Assembly: GCF_018449605.1 (NCBI RefSeq)
Contig: NZ_JAAVUW010000003.1
Coordinates: 1 to 64,000, forward strand
Source: Luteibacter sp. dw_328
GTDB lineage: Bacteria; Pseudomonadota; Gammaproteobacteria; Xanthomonadales; Rhodanobacteraceae
DNA: 64,000 nt
Direction of reading: 5' to 3'
Part shown: positions 1 through 9,928 of the stretch, in pieces
Layout: each line of letters starts with the position of its first letter
Position numbering within the stretch: the first letter of the stretch is position 1
Program-made: the position numbers and the translations under genes
Notes under the pieces: generated by a model
Database searches by the model: none
What the model saw: only the letters and a program-made list of their open reading frames with translations
Told to the model about the DNA's origin: nothing

Positions 1-24
1 AAGGGCCGCCGTGCCGCAGGCGGC

Positions 25-2370
25 TTATGGGTGCAGGGGCACCGTCACGGTCGGTTCCGCGGCGCGCGGCTTCGCGGCACCCTCGCGATACGGCTGCAGC
101 GATTCGAACTTGCGCTGGTACTCGTCGGTGATCTGCTTTGCATCTTCACCATTGGTGATGACACGCGGCGTGATCAACACGATCAGCTCCGTACGGTTGC
201 GACTGCGCGTGGTGGAACCGAACAGGCGACCGAACACGGGAATGCGGTTGAGCCCCGGAATACCGGTATCCGTCGTGCCCTCGTCCTGCTTGATCAAACC
301 GCCGAGCAGCACCGTCTGCCCGCTCTGCACCGCGACCTGCGTGGCCACTTCGCGCTGCTGGATCGGGAAATTACCGGTGGTGGTGTCCTTCTGGCCGGGA
401 GCGCTCACCACCTGGTTGATGTTGAGATACACCAGGCCGCCCGGATTCACGCGCGGACGCACGTTGAGGATCACGCCGGTGTCCTTGTACTCGACCTGGC
501 CGATTGTGTTGTCCGTGTTCGCCCCAGTGTTGACGAAGGTCTGGGTGATCGGAATCTGGTCGCCGACCTGGATGTGCGCCTTCTGGTTGTTCAGCACCAC
601 GAGCGAGGGCGCGGACAAGGTCTTCGTATTGCCGCTGGTTTCCATTGCCTTCAGGGCAACGGAGATGTTGTTGTTGACGAACGAGTAGAAGAAGCTGTCC
701 GTGCTTGGGTTGTACGTGGCGCCACCGCTTCCCAACGCCCACTGCTGTTTGTTACCCGGCTGCGTCGGCTGCCCGTTGGTCGTGCCCACCAGTCCTTCCA
801 GATACCACTGCACACCGAACTGGAAGTTGCCGGTGAGCGCGACTTCGAGGATGCGCGTTTCAATCTGCACCTGAAGCGGCACGGCATCGAGGCGCTTGAT
901 CGCCTGCTCGATCTCCGCCCACTGCGCCGGGCGACAACGCACCATCAACTGGTTGTTCGAATCCACCGAGGTGATGCGCACGCCTTCGTCGGTCGTGATG
1001 CCACCGCTGTGTGAGCGATGCGAGTTGTCGTCGTCACCGAAACCACTGCCGGCAAAGCCGCTCTGCGAGCCGCCGCTCGACGAACCGCTGCTTCCGAATC
1101 CGGCCGAGGAGCCGTTGATGCCGTTACCGCTGGTGGTGTTGAGGTAGCCACCGGACGACGAGGACGACGACGAGCCGCTGCCGAACGTGCCCGAGCCGCT
1201 GCCAAAGCCCGAGCCGGAGCCCCCGCGACTGGAATCACTGTCGCCACCGAGGGTGCCCGAGCTCAGGCCCGGGCCCACCTTCCCGCCGCGATCGCCGGAG
1301 CGGCCACCGCTGGAGCCGCCACCGTAGATGTCGGAAAGGTAATCGGCCAGATCCGACGCCTGCACGTTGCGCACGTCGTAGACGTAGAGCTGGGCTTCAT
1401 TGCCGCCGCCGTGGTCGATGCGATCGATCCAGCTGCGCACTTCGTCCAGATAGGCCGGCTGCGGGCTGATCACCACCAGCGAATTGGTCCGCTCGATGGG
1501 GATGAAGCGCAACAGGCCGGCCATCGGCGTGTTGCCCTTATCACCGAACAGCTTGTCGAGCATGGGCGTGAGGTCCTTGACCTCCGCGCGCTGCAGGCTG
1601 AACACGCCCACGGACATACCGCGCAGCCAGTCCACGTCGAAGGTGGCCACGGTGCGCTGGTAGTTCTCCAGTTCGCTCGGCGTGCCGGCCATCACGATCA
1701 CGTTGCGCGTGGGATCGGCGAGCAGCACCGCGTCGGCACGTGCGAACGGCTTGATCAGCTTCTGCATCTCCGTGGCGGAAATGAAGTGCAGCGGGAACAG
1801 GCGCGCCTGCAGGCCGCCAGCGGGCGCATTGGCGCCGATGCTCGGCACGAGGTTGCCGGCGACGGCGTCCTTGGCGGGCATCACCACGTAGCGGCCGTTG
1901 CTGTGCACGAGCGCATTGCCCGTCCACGACAGCAGGGTCTCGAGGATCGGCAGGGCCTGCTCGGCCGTGACCGGCTGCGAGGTCGAGAAGGACACGTTGC
2001 CCTGCACGCCCGGCACGATCGAATAATTTTCATGCAGCAGGTCGCCGAGGATGGCTTTCACCACCGACTCGACCGGCTGGTTCTCGAAATTGAAGGTCAC
2101 CGTGCCCGCGCCTTCGGCGACCGGCGTCGGTTTGGCCAGGCCCACGGCCTTGACGAATTCGCCCGTGCCCGTGGTGACTTCCGGCGGCGCCACGCCCGGC
2201 GTGGACGGATTGGTGCTGGCGATCGGCACCGACCGCGGTGCGGGTTTCTCGGTGCCGGCCATGGCCTCGCGCTGCAGTGCCCCGTCGTCGCGCGGCTGAG
2301 GCAGGGTCGAGCATCCGGCCAGCGCTACCGCGAGCGCCACGGCGCCGGTCAGCTTACGTCTCTGCGTCAA
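25..2370 (-). CDS. gspD: Type II secretion system secretin GspD (lipoprotein form)
   Basis: Outer-membrane secretin that forms the exit channel of the type II secretion system. The 781-residue product starts at a TTG codon; a GAGGGAG sequence lies about 9 nt upstream, and only this start gives a complete lipoprotein signal with the lipobox ending at Cys20 (ALAGC). This matches the lipidated secretins (XpsD type) of xanthomonads. N-terminal N0/N1-N3 repeats occupy roughly residues 90-480, followed by the secretin domain with the hallmark VPVFGRLFGS near the C terminus. Residues about 350-460 are an unusually long Gly/Ser-rich linker inside the periplasmic part. No other gsp genes are in the window, so the rest of the system lies elsewhere or beyond the left edge. 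Confidence 0.93.
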   Translation of the reverse strand: MTQRRKLTGAVALAVALAGCSTLPQPRDDGALQREAMAGTEKPAPRSVPIASTNPSTPGVAPPEVTTGTGEFVKAVGLAKPTPVAEGAGTVTFNFENQPVESVVKAILGDLLHENYSIVPGVQGNVSFSTSQPVTAEQALPILETLLSWTGNALVHSNGRYVVMPAKDAVAGNLVPSIGANAPAGGLQARLFPLHFISATEMQKLIKPFARADAVLLADPTRNVIVMAGTPSELENYQRTVATFDVDWLRGMSVGVFSLQRAEVKDLTPMLDKLFGDKGNTPMAGLLRFIPIERTNSLVVISPQPAYLDEVRSWIDRIDHGGGNEAQLYVYDVRNVQASDLADYLSDIYGGGSSGGRSGDRGGKVGPGLSSGTLGGDSDSSRGGSGSGFGSGSGTFGSGSSSSSSSGGYLNTTSGNGINGSSAGFGSSGSSSGGSQSGFAGSGFGDDDNSHRSHSGGITTDEGVRITSVDSNNQLMVRCRPAQWAEIEQAIKRLDAVPLQVQIETRILEVALTGNFQFGVQWYLEGLVGTTNGQPTQPGNKQQWALGSGGATYNPSTDSFFYSFVNNNISVALKAMETSGNTKTLSAPSLVVLNNQKAHIQVGDQIPITQTFVNTGANTDNTIGQVEYKDTGVILNVRPRVNPGGLVYLNINQVVSAPGQKDTTTGNFPIQQREVATQVAVQSGQTVLLGGLIKQDEGTTDTGIPGLNRIPVFGRLFGSTTRSRNRTELIVLITPRVITNGEDAKQITDEYQRKFESLQPYREGAAKPRAAEPTVTVPLHP

Positions 2371-2393
2371 ACAACGTACTCCCTCGTTGGTCG

Positions 2394-2427
2394 CGAGAGA
2401 GCCGCCTCACAGGGGGCGGCTCTCTCG
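2394..2427. other. Perfect 13-bp hairpin upstream of gspD
   Basis: CGAGAGAGCCGCC and its exact complement are separated by 8 nt, just 5' of the gspD start. There is no T-tract on the gspD-coding strand, so it is not a classical terminator for gnd. It may separate gnd from gspD transcripts or structure the gspD leader. Function unknown. Confidence 0.5.
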
Positions 2428-2521
2428 ATTTCGCCAACTCTAAAGGGAGGGTCCCTCTCAGCGCTAGTTCTTGCGTCTCAAGCCGCGACGCAGGTCCACC
2501 TACAGGGCGGCTGCTGCTCCT

Positions 2522-2604
2522 TGCAGGAGCCGATTCATCGGCGATAACCAGGTCGCGACAACCTGCCCCGCTGCCGCGGGATCGCCGATGAATCGGCTCC
2601 TACA
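2522..2604. repeat. REP-like palindromic repeat (paired inverted copies)
   Basis: Two inverted copies of a unit with core GGAGCCGATTCATCGGCGAT, separated by about 40 bp, between gnd and gspD. The same unit recurs at 5553, 15800, 17878, 25265, 26272, 33168 and 56519, and a CGCTTCAGCGGCG variant occurs at 7051 and 23816. The layout is typical of extragenic palindromes in Xanthomonadales genomes. Confidence 0.85.
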
Positions 2605-2621
2605 CAGGGGGCGGCAGTGGG

Positions 2622-4037
<1,416 letters not shown>

Positions 4038-4168
4038 GAGAACCTCCAGGTATGTTGCCCAGCACCATGGACCAGCGTGAACCTCCGGCGTACCACGGAA
4101 CGTGATGGCGCTCGGCTATGATGGCGGGCGAACCGGCGGCGGGACCGCCCGGATGGACTCGACAACGC

Positions 4169-4897
4169 ATGAACCAGGTGAAGTCGCACTCGCGCGACAA
4201 ACGTGTCGCCAGCGCCCGTGAGGCTCTGGCCGGCCTCGTGGCCGACGGACAGATCATCGCCGTGGGCGGCTTCGGCCTCTGCGGTATTCCGGAGCTTCTC
4301 ATCGAGGCCCTTCGCGATTCCGGGGTCACGGGCCTGACCGCCGTGTCGAACAATGCCGGTATCGACGGCGTCGGCCTCGGCCTGCTGCTGGCCACCCGCC
4401 AGATCCGCAAGATGGTTTCCTCCTATGTGGGTGAGAACAAGGAGTTCGAGCGCCAGTTCCTCGCCGGTGAGCTCGAGGTCGAGTTCACCCCGCAGGGCAC
4501 GCTTGCCGAGAAGCTGCGCGCCGGCGGCGCGGGCATCCCCGCCTTCTTCACCCGCACCGGTTACGGCACCCAGGTGGCCGAGGGCAAGGAAACCCGCGAC
4601 TTCGACGGCAACATGTACGTGATGGAGCGATCCATCGTCGCCGACGTGGCGCTGGTAAAAGCCTGGAAGGCCGATCCCTCGGGCAACCTCGTCTACCGCA
4701 AGACCGCGCGCAACTTCAATCCGATGGCTGCCACGGCGGGCAAGGTCTGCATCGCCGAGGTCGAGATCATGGTGGAAGTGGGCGAGCTGGATCCGGACCA
4801 GGTCCATACGCCGGGCATCTACGTCGATCGCATCGTGCATAACCCCGCGCCGTCCAAGCGCATCGAACAGCGCACCGTGCGCGCACAGGGAGCCTGA
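4169..4897 (+). CDS. scoA: 3-oxoacid CoA-transferase subunit A
   Basis: Alpha subunit of a succinyl-CoA:3-ketoacid CoA-transferase that activates acetoacetate by moving CoA from succinyl-CoA. I chose the ATG at 4169 (242 residues), which fits the family length (about 235-240). A longer reading from 4118 adds 17 residues with no family match, and a TATGAT -10-like sequence at 4115-4120 would lie upstream of the shorter start only. The glycine-rich CoA-binding stretch [11 protein letters not shown] is at about residues 33-43. Subunit B follows after 2 nt, so the pair is translationally linked. It could act on a related 3-oxoacid instead of acetoacetate. Confidence 0.92.
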   Translation: MNQVKSHSRDKRVASAREALAGLVADGQIIAVGGFGLCGIPELLIEALRDSGVTGLTAVSNNAGIDGVGLGLLLATRQIRKMVSSYVGENKEFERQFLAGELEVEFTPQGTLAEKLRAGGAGIPAFFTRTGYGTQVAEGKETRDFDGNMYVMERSIVADVALVKAWKADPSGNLVYRKTARNFNPMAATAGKVCIAEVEIMVEVGELDPDQVHTPGIYVDRIVHNPAPSKRIEQRTVRAQGA

Positions 4898-4899
4898 CC

Positions 4900-5535
<636 letters not shown>

Positions 5536-5552
5536 CTTTGCGGCTCTTGCCT

Positions 5553-5646
5553 TGTGTGGGAGCCGATTTATCGGCGATTGGGTGCTGGCGACAACGCCGC
5601 ACCCCGGCCCGCTGCGGCGTGATCGCCGATGAATCGGCTCCCACAA
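5553..5646. repeat. REP-like palindromic repeat pair
   Basis: GTGGGAGCCGATTTATCGGCG on one side and its inverted partner GCCGATGAATCGGCTCCCAC on the other, about 50 bp apart, immediately 3' of scoB. Same family as at 2522. Confidence 0.85.
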
Positions 5647-5803
5647 TTTTGCCGGCCCAGAAATAAAGTCGCCCCGCAGAGGACGCCTCGGTATGGGCCT
5701 CGGGGGGGGAGGTAGGCCAGATACCGGTGTTTAGCGTCGATGCGGGGCGAGGGACCTACCGACCCAGGGGGAGGGTTGATTGGTAGGTCGACGAGGATCA
5801 TAG

Positions 5804-5817
5804 ATTTCCTAGGAAAT
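5804..5817. promoter_or_regulatory. 14-bp perfect palindrome upstream of LysR gene
   Basis: ATTTCCTAGGAAAT lies 45 bp before the LysR start codon, in a locally AT-rich patch. Perfect dyad symmetry at this distance suggests a regulator-binding site, for example autoregulation. It is not a textbook T-N11-A box, so the assignment is tentative. Confidence 0.45.
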
Positions 5818-5862
5818 TCTCGCCAATATATCTTTCACCGCTCACTTAGACGAAAATCGACT

Positions 5863-6777
5863 ATGTTCGATCTGCGCCAGCTGCGCTACTTCGTGGAAGT
5901 GGCGGAAACCCTCAGTTTCACCCAGGCCGCCCAGCGCCTGCATATCTCGCAGCCACCGCTGTCGCAGCAGATTCTCGCCCTGGAGGCGGATCTCGGCGTA
6001 CGCCTGTTCGACCGCAACCGGCGCCGCGTGGCGCTGACCGAGCCGGGACGACTCTTCCTGCTCGAAGCCAAGGCGATCCTGGCGCGGGCGGAGAGCGCGC
6101 GAACCGTGGTGACCGAAGCGGCCGCCGGGTTCACCGGCCAGCTGAGGCTGGCCTATGCCGTCTCCGTATCATTTCACCGCGCGCTCCCGGAAACCTTGCT
6201 GCGCTTCACACAAGCGGCACCCGGCGTCAGCCTGCATCTGGGTGAGATGCTCACGGGCGCCCAGTACGACGCCATTCTCAGCGGACAGATCGACGTGGGC
6301 CTGCTTCGGGCCCACCCGGAGGGCGTGGCCAACGCCCGCCAGCTGAACGTCGAGGTGATCGATCACGAGCCGCTGGTTATCGCCCTGCCCACAGGCCATC
6401 GGCTCGCCAACCGCGAGTCGCTACGCATGGAGGAGCTCGCGCATGAGCGCTTCGTGGCCCCGCCTCGCGCCCATGCGGCGACCCTGATCGACAGGCTGAT
6501 GCTGCTGGCGAATAAGGCGAAATTCCGCCCCAACGTTCGCCAGGAAGCGCAGCAGATCCCTTCCCTGCTGCCACTGGTGGCCGCCGGACTGGGCCTGGCA
6601 CTCGTGCCGGGCTCGCTACGCGCCGTCCACTTGGACGGCGTGGCCTTCGTGCCGGTGGACGATCCGGAAGCTTACCTGTTGCTTGCTGTAGCCAGTCGCG
6701 TGGACAATACGTCTCCCGTGCTCGATAGCTTCCTTCGCACGGTGCGCGAGGCCCGTACCGCACTGGGCCTCGCCTGA
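5863..6777 (+). CDS. LysR-family transcriptional regulator
   Basis: 304-residue LysR-type regulator: winged helix-turn-helix at residues 1-60 ([19 protein letters not shown]), then a periplasmic-binding-protein-like effector domain. I chose the ATG at 5863 because [15 protein letters not shown] is the canonical LysR N terminus; 41 in-frame residues upstream have no family match. The N-terminal half resembles the CatM/BenM-type aromatic-acid regulators, but the ligand cannot be deduced. It is downstream of and parallel to scoAB. A perfect palindrome 45 bp upstream may be its operator. Confidence 0.93.
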   Translation: MFDLRQLRYFVEVAETLSFTQAAQRLHISQPPLSQQILALEADLGVRLFDRNRRRVALTEPGRLFLLEAKAILARAESARTVVTEAAAGFTGQLRLAYAVSVSFHRALPETLLRFTQAAPGVSLHLGEMLTGAQYDAILSGQIDVGLLRAHPEGVANARQLNVEVIDHEPLVIALPTGHRLANRESLRMEELAHERFVAPPRAHAATLIDRLMLLANKAKFRPNVRQEAQQIPSLLPLVAAGLGLALVPGSLRAVHLDGVAFVPVDDPEAYLLLAVASRVDNTSPVLDSFLRTVREARTALGLA

Positions 6778-6798
6778 AAGGTCAATCTTTCCCGGCGC

Positions 6799-6827
6799 TT
6801 GCGTAACGCAGACCGGATCGCTACAAT
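6799..6827 (+). promoter_or_regulatory. Sigma-70 promoter of rpmJ
   Basis: TTGCGT and TACAAT separated by 17 nt, ending 38 bp before the rpmJ start. Good match to the housekeeping consensus. Confidence 0.75.
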
Positions 6828-6865
6828 TCCGTTTTTCCTTGTCCTTAAAGTTTCAGGAGCTAGCC

Positions 6866-6991
6866 GTGAAGGTGCTTTCCTCTTTGAAGTCCGCGAAGTC
6901 GCGTCACCGTGACTGCAAAGTCGTTCGCCGTCGCGGCAAAGTGTTCGTGATCTGCAAGAGCAACCCCCGTTTCAAGGCTCGTCAGCGCTAA
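6866..6991 (+). CDS. rpmJ: 50S ribosomal protein L36 (41-residue form)
   Basis: Tiny basic ribosomal protein, 41 residues, starting at GTG with CAGGAG 6 nt upstream. It begins [20 protein letters not shown] and continues [21 protein letters not shown]. This is the long paralogue (YkgO-like) with an extra N-terminal insertion and only part of the zinc ligand set. It is monocistronic, with its own sigma-70 promoter and an intrinsic terminator. Confidence 0.95.
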   Translation: MKVLSSLKSAKSRHRDCKVVRRRGKVFVICKSNPRFKARQR

Positions 6992-7015
6992 TCTTTAGCT
7001 GCGACGGGTAAAAAG

Positions 7016-7040
7016 AAGGCCGCGAAAGCGGCCTTTTTTT
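7016..7040 (+). terminator. Rho-independent terminator of rpmJ
   Basis: Stem AAGGCCGC / GCGGCCTT with a GAAA tetraloop followed by a T run, 24 bp after the rpmJ stop codon. Confidence 0.9.
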
Positions 7041-7050
7041 ATGCCTGATA

Positions 7051-7122
7051 GTGTGGGAGCCGCTTCAGCGGCGATAGCCAGGTGGCGGTAACCCTCATCG
7101 CCGGCATAGCCGACTCCCACAC
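7051..7122. repeat. REP-like palindrome, CTTCAGCGG variant
   Basis: GTGTGGGAGCCGCTTCAGCGG and an inverted, partly diverged partner ending CGACTCCCACAC. It reaches the stop codon of the diguanylate cyclase gene. Confidence 0.8.
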
Positions 7123-8945
7123 TACCCACGCGCCTCGGTCAGGTAGGGCGAATCCGGAATATCACCGGTATCGCCCATGAAGACGCAATTGCGCCCTGCC
7201 CGCTTCGCCCGATAAAGCGCCGCGTCGGCAACCACAAGCAGCCGGTGCAACTCGAAGCCACATTGCAATGTGGATGAAACACCGAAGCTCGCGGTCACCG
7301 CCAGCTCGGGACGCGTCGGCGTAGAGGCTGTCGCCGAGATGGATAAGCGAAGCTGTTCGGCGCGTGCGCGTGCCTGTGCCGGACTGCAATCGGGCAACAG
7401 GACCGCGAACTCCTCACCACCCAGACGACCGAACACATCGCAGGCGTGCAAGGCACGATGGCAGACATCGACCGCACGCTTAAGCACTTCGTCGCCCACG
7501 GCATGACCGTAGGTATCGTTGACGTTCTTGAAGTGATCCAGATCGAACAGGATCAGGCAGAGCCCACGGTCGGAACGCGCACCATAGGCAAGCACGCGAT
7601 CGGCCTGCTCGACGAAGTGTTCCCGATTGCAGATACCTGTCAGGCCGTCACGACGCGCCAGCTTCATGAAACGCATCTGTGAGCGGCGCAGCCACAACAC
7701 CAACCAGACGATGGCGGCAAGGCTGGCAGCGAGAATGACGATATAAAGACGACCGGTTTCGACGTCCTTGCGATCGAGCGCGCCATTCAGACGCAGGATT
7801 TCATTCTGCTTGTTGAGTGACTCGACTTCGGCCTTTCGTGCCAGCAGCTGCTGGTCGACGATCTGGAAGGCCAGACTGCGGGCACTCACGTCGTTGAGGT
7901 AAGCCTTATCCGCCGCCATGTACAGCACGTGGTAGGCCAGTGCCGCCGCTGCATTGCCCGCCTGCTCCTCGACCTGAAAGAGCACCTCGTAACCGGTGCG
8001 CCGCGGGTCTGTGAACTCACCGTGGACGGATCCGGCGATGGCGGAAAGACCGTACCGCCGTGCATTCGGCAAGTCACCCAGCCTGAAGTACGCCTGCGCA
8101 AGCGTCGCATCGAACTCGGCCAACAGCGCGGGATAGTTCAGGGTACGAAGCCCGTCGCGATGGGCAACAAGAAGTTTTACCGCTTCGTCCGGATGTCCAT
8201 TGGCTACCTGGAACGCGGCGATATTGACCCGCATCCCGTCGGCGAAAATTTCCTCGCCTGCGCCGACGCATGCTTCGAGGGTCTTTTCATAGATTGGATC
8301 CAGCACATGAAGACGATTTCCTTCGCGTCGAGCGCGAAGAAGATGTTCGCCTCCTTTGCAAATCGTCTCACCGGGTGGCGGGTCATCAATCATCTGCTGC
8401 GCATAGGCCTCGGCCTGGTCGTACTGACCCGCCGAACTGAGCATCTGCGAGGCTTCGCCAAGTGCCTGGAACCGGGCATTGCGATCACGGATGGACGGCA
8501 GCATTTCCTGCAACTGACTCAGGCGAAGGAACGCCTGCTCGTAACGGTGACCGATCCCGAGCAGATTCACGAGCGTCGCGGTCGCGCGAGCGCGCATCAC
8601 GTTACTACTTGCGGTATCCGCAACCTCGTCGAGCGCCGCCTTGCCCGTCTCGTAATCGCCAACCCACGTTGCGCGCCATCCACGCAGGAAAGTCAGCAGC
8701 GATTGCTGGTCCTTGGCCAGCCGCGCGCTTTGGGGGATGACCTCATCGAGAAGTCGGGAAAACTGAGCAAAATCGACAGTCTTGATTGCGTCCGCACGCG
8801 CCAGCTTCGCATCCAGATCGGCGATGTCCACAGAGGCTGCTGGCGCCGGAGCGCCAGCAGCTTGCGACGCCGCATGCACGCTGGCCGTCGCACATGCGAC
8901 AACCAGCATGGCCGAGATGAACCCAAAGCGGACGCCCGCTTTCAT
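7122..8945 (-). CDS. Diguanylate cyclase with periplasmic TPR-like sensor
   Basis: 607-residue protein that should make cyclic di-GMP. The start at 8945 gives a clean signal peptide (MKAGVRFGFISAMLVVACA...) with cleavage after ASVHA; upstream in-frame codons lie within the preceding small gene. Residues about 35-370 are helical and TPR-like. One membrane helix follows at about 400-420 (LYIVILAASLAAIVWLVLWL), then a GGDEF domain with an intact GGEEF active site (GRLGGEEFAVLLPD). The residues before it (HACD) lack the arginine of the RxxD inhibitory site, so product inhibition is probably absent. The gene starts 4 nt after the stop of borosin-like precursor C, suggesting coupled expression with the RiPP genes. 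Confidence 0.9.
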   Translation of the reverse strand: MKAGVRFGFISAMLVVACATASVHAASQAAGAPAPAASVDIADLDAKLARADAIKTVDFAQFSRLLDEVIPQSARLAKDQQSLLTFLRGWRATWVGDYETGKAALDEVADTASSNVMRARATATLVNLLGIGHRYEQAFLRLSQLQEMLPSIRDRNARFQALGEASQMLSSAGQYDQAEAYAQQMIDDPPPGETICKGGEHLLRARREGNRLHVLDPIYEKTLEACVGAGEEIFADGMRVNIAAFQVANGHPDEAVKLLVAHRDGLRTLNYPALLAEFDATLAQAYFRLGDLPNARRYGLSAIAGSVHGEFTDPRRTGYEVLFQVEEQAGNAAAALAYHVLYMAADKAYLNDVSARSLAFQIVDQQLLARKAEVESLNKQNEILRLNGALDRKDVETGRLYIVILAASLAAIVWLVLWLRRSQMRFMKLARRDGLTGICNREHFVEQADRVLAYGARSDRGLCLILFDLDHFKNVNDTYGHAVGDEVLKRAVDVCHRALHACDVFGRLGGEEFAVLLPDCSPAQARARAEQLRLSISATASTPTRPELAVTASFGVSSTLQCGFELHRLLVVADAALYRAKRAGRNCVFMGDTGDIPDSPYLTEARG

Positions 8946-8949
8946 ACCG

Positions 8950-9267
8950 TCAGTGCCTGGAGCCGGGAGCCGATGACTTCGGCAGGCGATGCTGGAGCGA
9001 TTGCTCGCCCTCCTCATCGTTCTCATCACCCTCTTCGTCTTCAGGCTCTTCCTCTTCACGGAGGGGATCGCCCATCTGCGTGGCAAAGAAAATACCCTGG
9101 CCCAGCACTGTGCGAAGCGCCTCGGGATCGCGGGAGATCATCGCTTCGCCCAGAGCACCGTCCATGCCGGATTCATTCGCGACAAGCGCGGCTAGCGCAT
9201 CGTCGGATGCGTCGCGTAGCGACGCGTCTTTTCCAAGACGCGCCAAGAACTCGATTACATTCCCCAT
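8950..9267 (-). CDS. Split-borosin-type precursor C (leader with acidic tail)
   Basis: 105-residue product, third of three paralogous small proteins. The leader MGNVIEFLARLGKDASLR and the later DPEALRTVLGQG match those of precursors A and B. The start at 9267 is chosen because AAGGG lies about 9 nt upstream and the leader begins there as in its paralogues. Residues about 68-86 are a very acidic run rich in Glu and Asp, followed by a basic Ser/Pro tail ending APGSRH. It lacks the A-L-M-P repeats of precursor A, so it may carry a different core or act only as a leader partner. Its stop is 4 nt before the diguanylate cyclase start. Assignment rests on leader similarity and context. Confidence 0.7.
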   Translation of the reverse strand: MGNVIEFLARLGKDASLRDASDDALAALVANESGMDGALGEAMISRDPEALRTVLGQGIFFATQMGDPLREEEEPEDEEGDENDEEGEQSLQHRLPKSSAPGSRH

Positions 9268-9368
9268 CCTACTCATCCCTTGAGCACAGAGGACCAACCC
9301 CTGGCCCGAACTGGCGAATCCTCCCCTTGAGGCCGCCCCCTGCGGATCATAGCCCTAAGGGTGGCTGG

Positions 9369-9478
9369 GTTGAAGTAGGCCAGTCGGCCGGTGCAACGCC
9401 CCGGTCAGCTCACGTCGGAAGCCATAGCCTGAAAGGGCGCCATGAGGGATGCGGAAACCGGAGGCATCAACGCTGCCG
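9369..9478. repeat. 110-bp direct repeat, copy 1
   Basis: Ungapped match to 9819-9928 at an offset of exactly 450 bp, about 85% identical by eye. It covers the 3' end of the precursor B region, including the unread core remnant, and the following spacer. Confidence 0.85.
9405..9476 (-). pseudogene. Unread core-repeat remnant downstream of precursor B
   Basis: Read in the -1 frame relative to precursor B, this stretch encodes AALMPPVS, then ASLMAPFQ, then AMASDVS and a stop. That is the same octapeptide array and the same SDVS ending as precursor A. In the annotated frame, precursor B stops at 9467-9469, so most of it is not translated. The -1 frame stays open upstream to about 9575. The simplest reading is that an indel within the second repeat of B shifted the frame and truncated the peptide. 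Confidence 0.7.
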
Positions 9479-9712
9479 GATCAGGGCGTCCTGGAAATCC
9501 GTGGGCATCTGACCTACCTGATACACCGGTACCTCCGCCGCGTGGCCGTGAAGCACGCGCTCCACGGCACGGGTGTCACCGGAGGCAACCGACTCACGGA
9601 ACACGACATCCAGCCCCTCGGCATCCATGGCCTGAAGCAGCGCATCGCGTCCGCCGTAACGCAGGCTGGCGTCACTTCCAACTTTCCCGAGAAACTCGAT
9701 CAACTGCGACAT
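9467..9712 (-). CDS. Split-borosin-type precursor B (frame-shifted core)
   Basis: 81-residue product with a strong AGGAGAG ribosome-binding site 6 nt before ATG. The leader MSQLIEFLGKVGSDASLR, followed by AMDAEGLD and SGDTRAVERVL, is clearly homologous to precursor A (MSQMIEFLTRVGADSSLR, AMDAMGLD, AGDAEGVRAQI). The C terminus, VYQVGQMPTDFQDALIRQR, shows one degenerate core repeat (QMPTDFQD) and the start of a second before a premature stop. Further repeats persist downstream in the -1 frame. It may still be a substrate with a short divergent core, or a decaying copy of precursor A. Confidence 0.75.
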   Translation of the reverse strand: MSQLIEFLGKVGSDASLRYGGRDALLQAMDAEGLDVVFRESVASGDTRAVERVLHGHAAEVPVYQVGQMPTDFQDALIRQR

Positions 9713-9818
9713 TCACTCTCTCCTGTCATGGGCCAAGGGTTAAGCCCCTCGGAACGCATCAGCGATTCCAGGCGGCTGCGGATTTCGTCATCGGGGATGC
9801 ATCGCACTTGCGGGATCC

Positions 9819-9928
9819 GTTGAAGTAGGCCAATCGTTGGGTGCAGCGCCCCGGTCAGCTCACGTCGGAGGGCGCAGCCCGAAAGGGCGCCACCAGGGAT
9901 GCAGAAATCGGAGCCATCAACGCTACCG
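9819..9928. repeat. 110-bp direct repeat, copy 2
   Basis: Partner of 9369-9478. It covers the 3' coding end of precursor A, its stop codon and the spacer. It indicates that precursor B arose by duplication of precursor A, or the reverse. Confidence 0.85.

Noticed and set aside
1018-2547. Long plus-strand frame opposite gspD
   Set aside because: Antisense to a clear secretin; no recognisable domain.
9470-9540. Programmed -1 frameshift in precursor B
   Set aside because: The -1 frame holds the core, but I see no X-XXY-YYZ slippery heptamer in the overlap window; an indel mutation is the simpler explanation, though not excluded.
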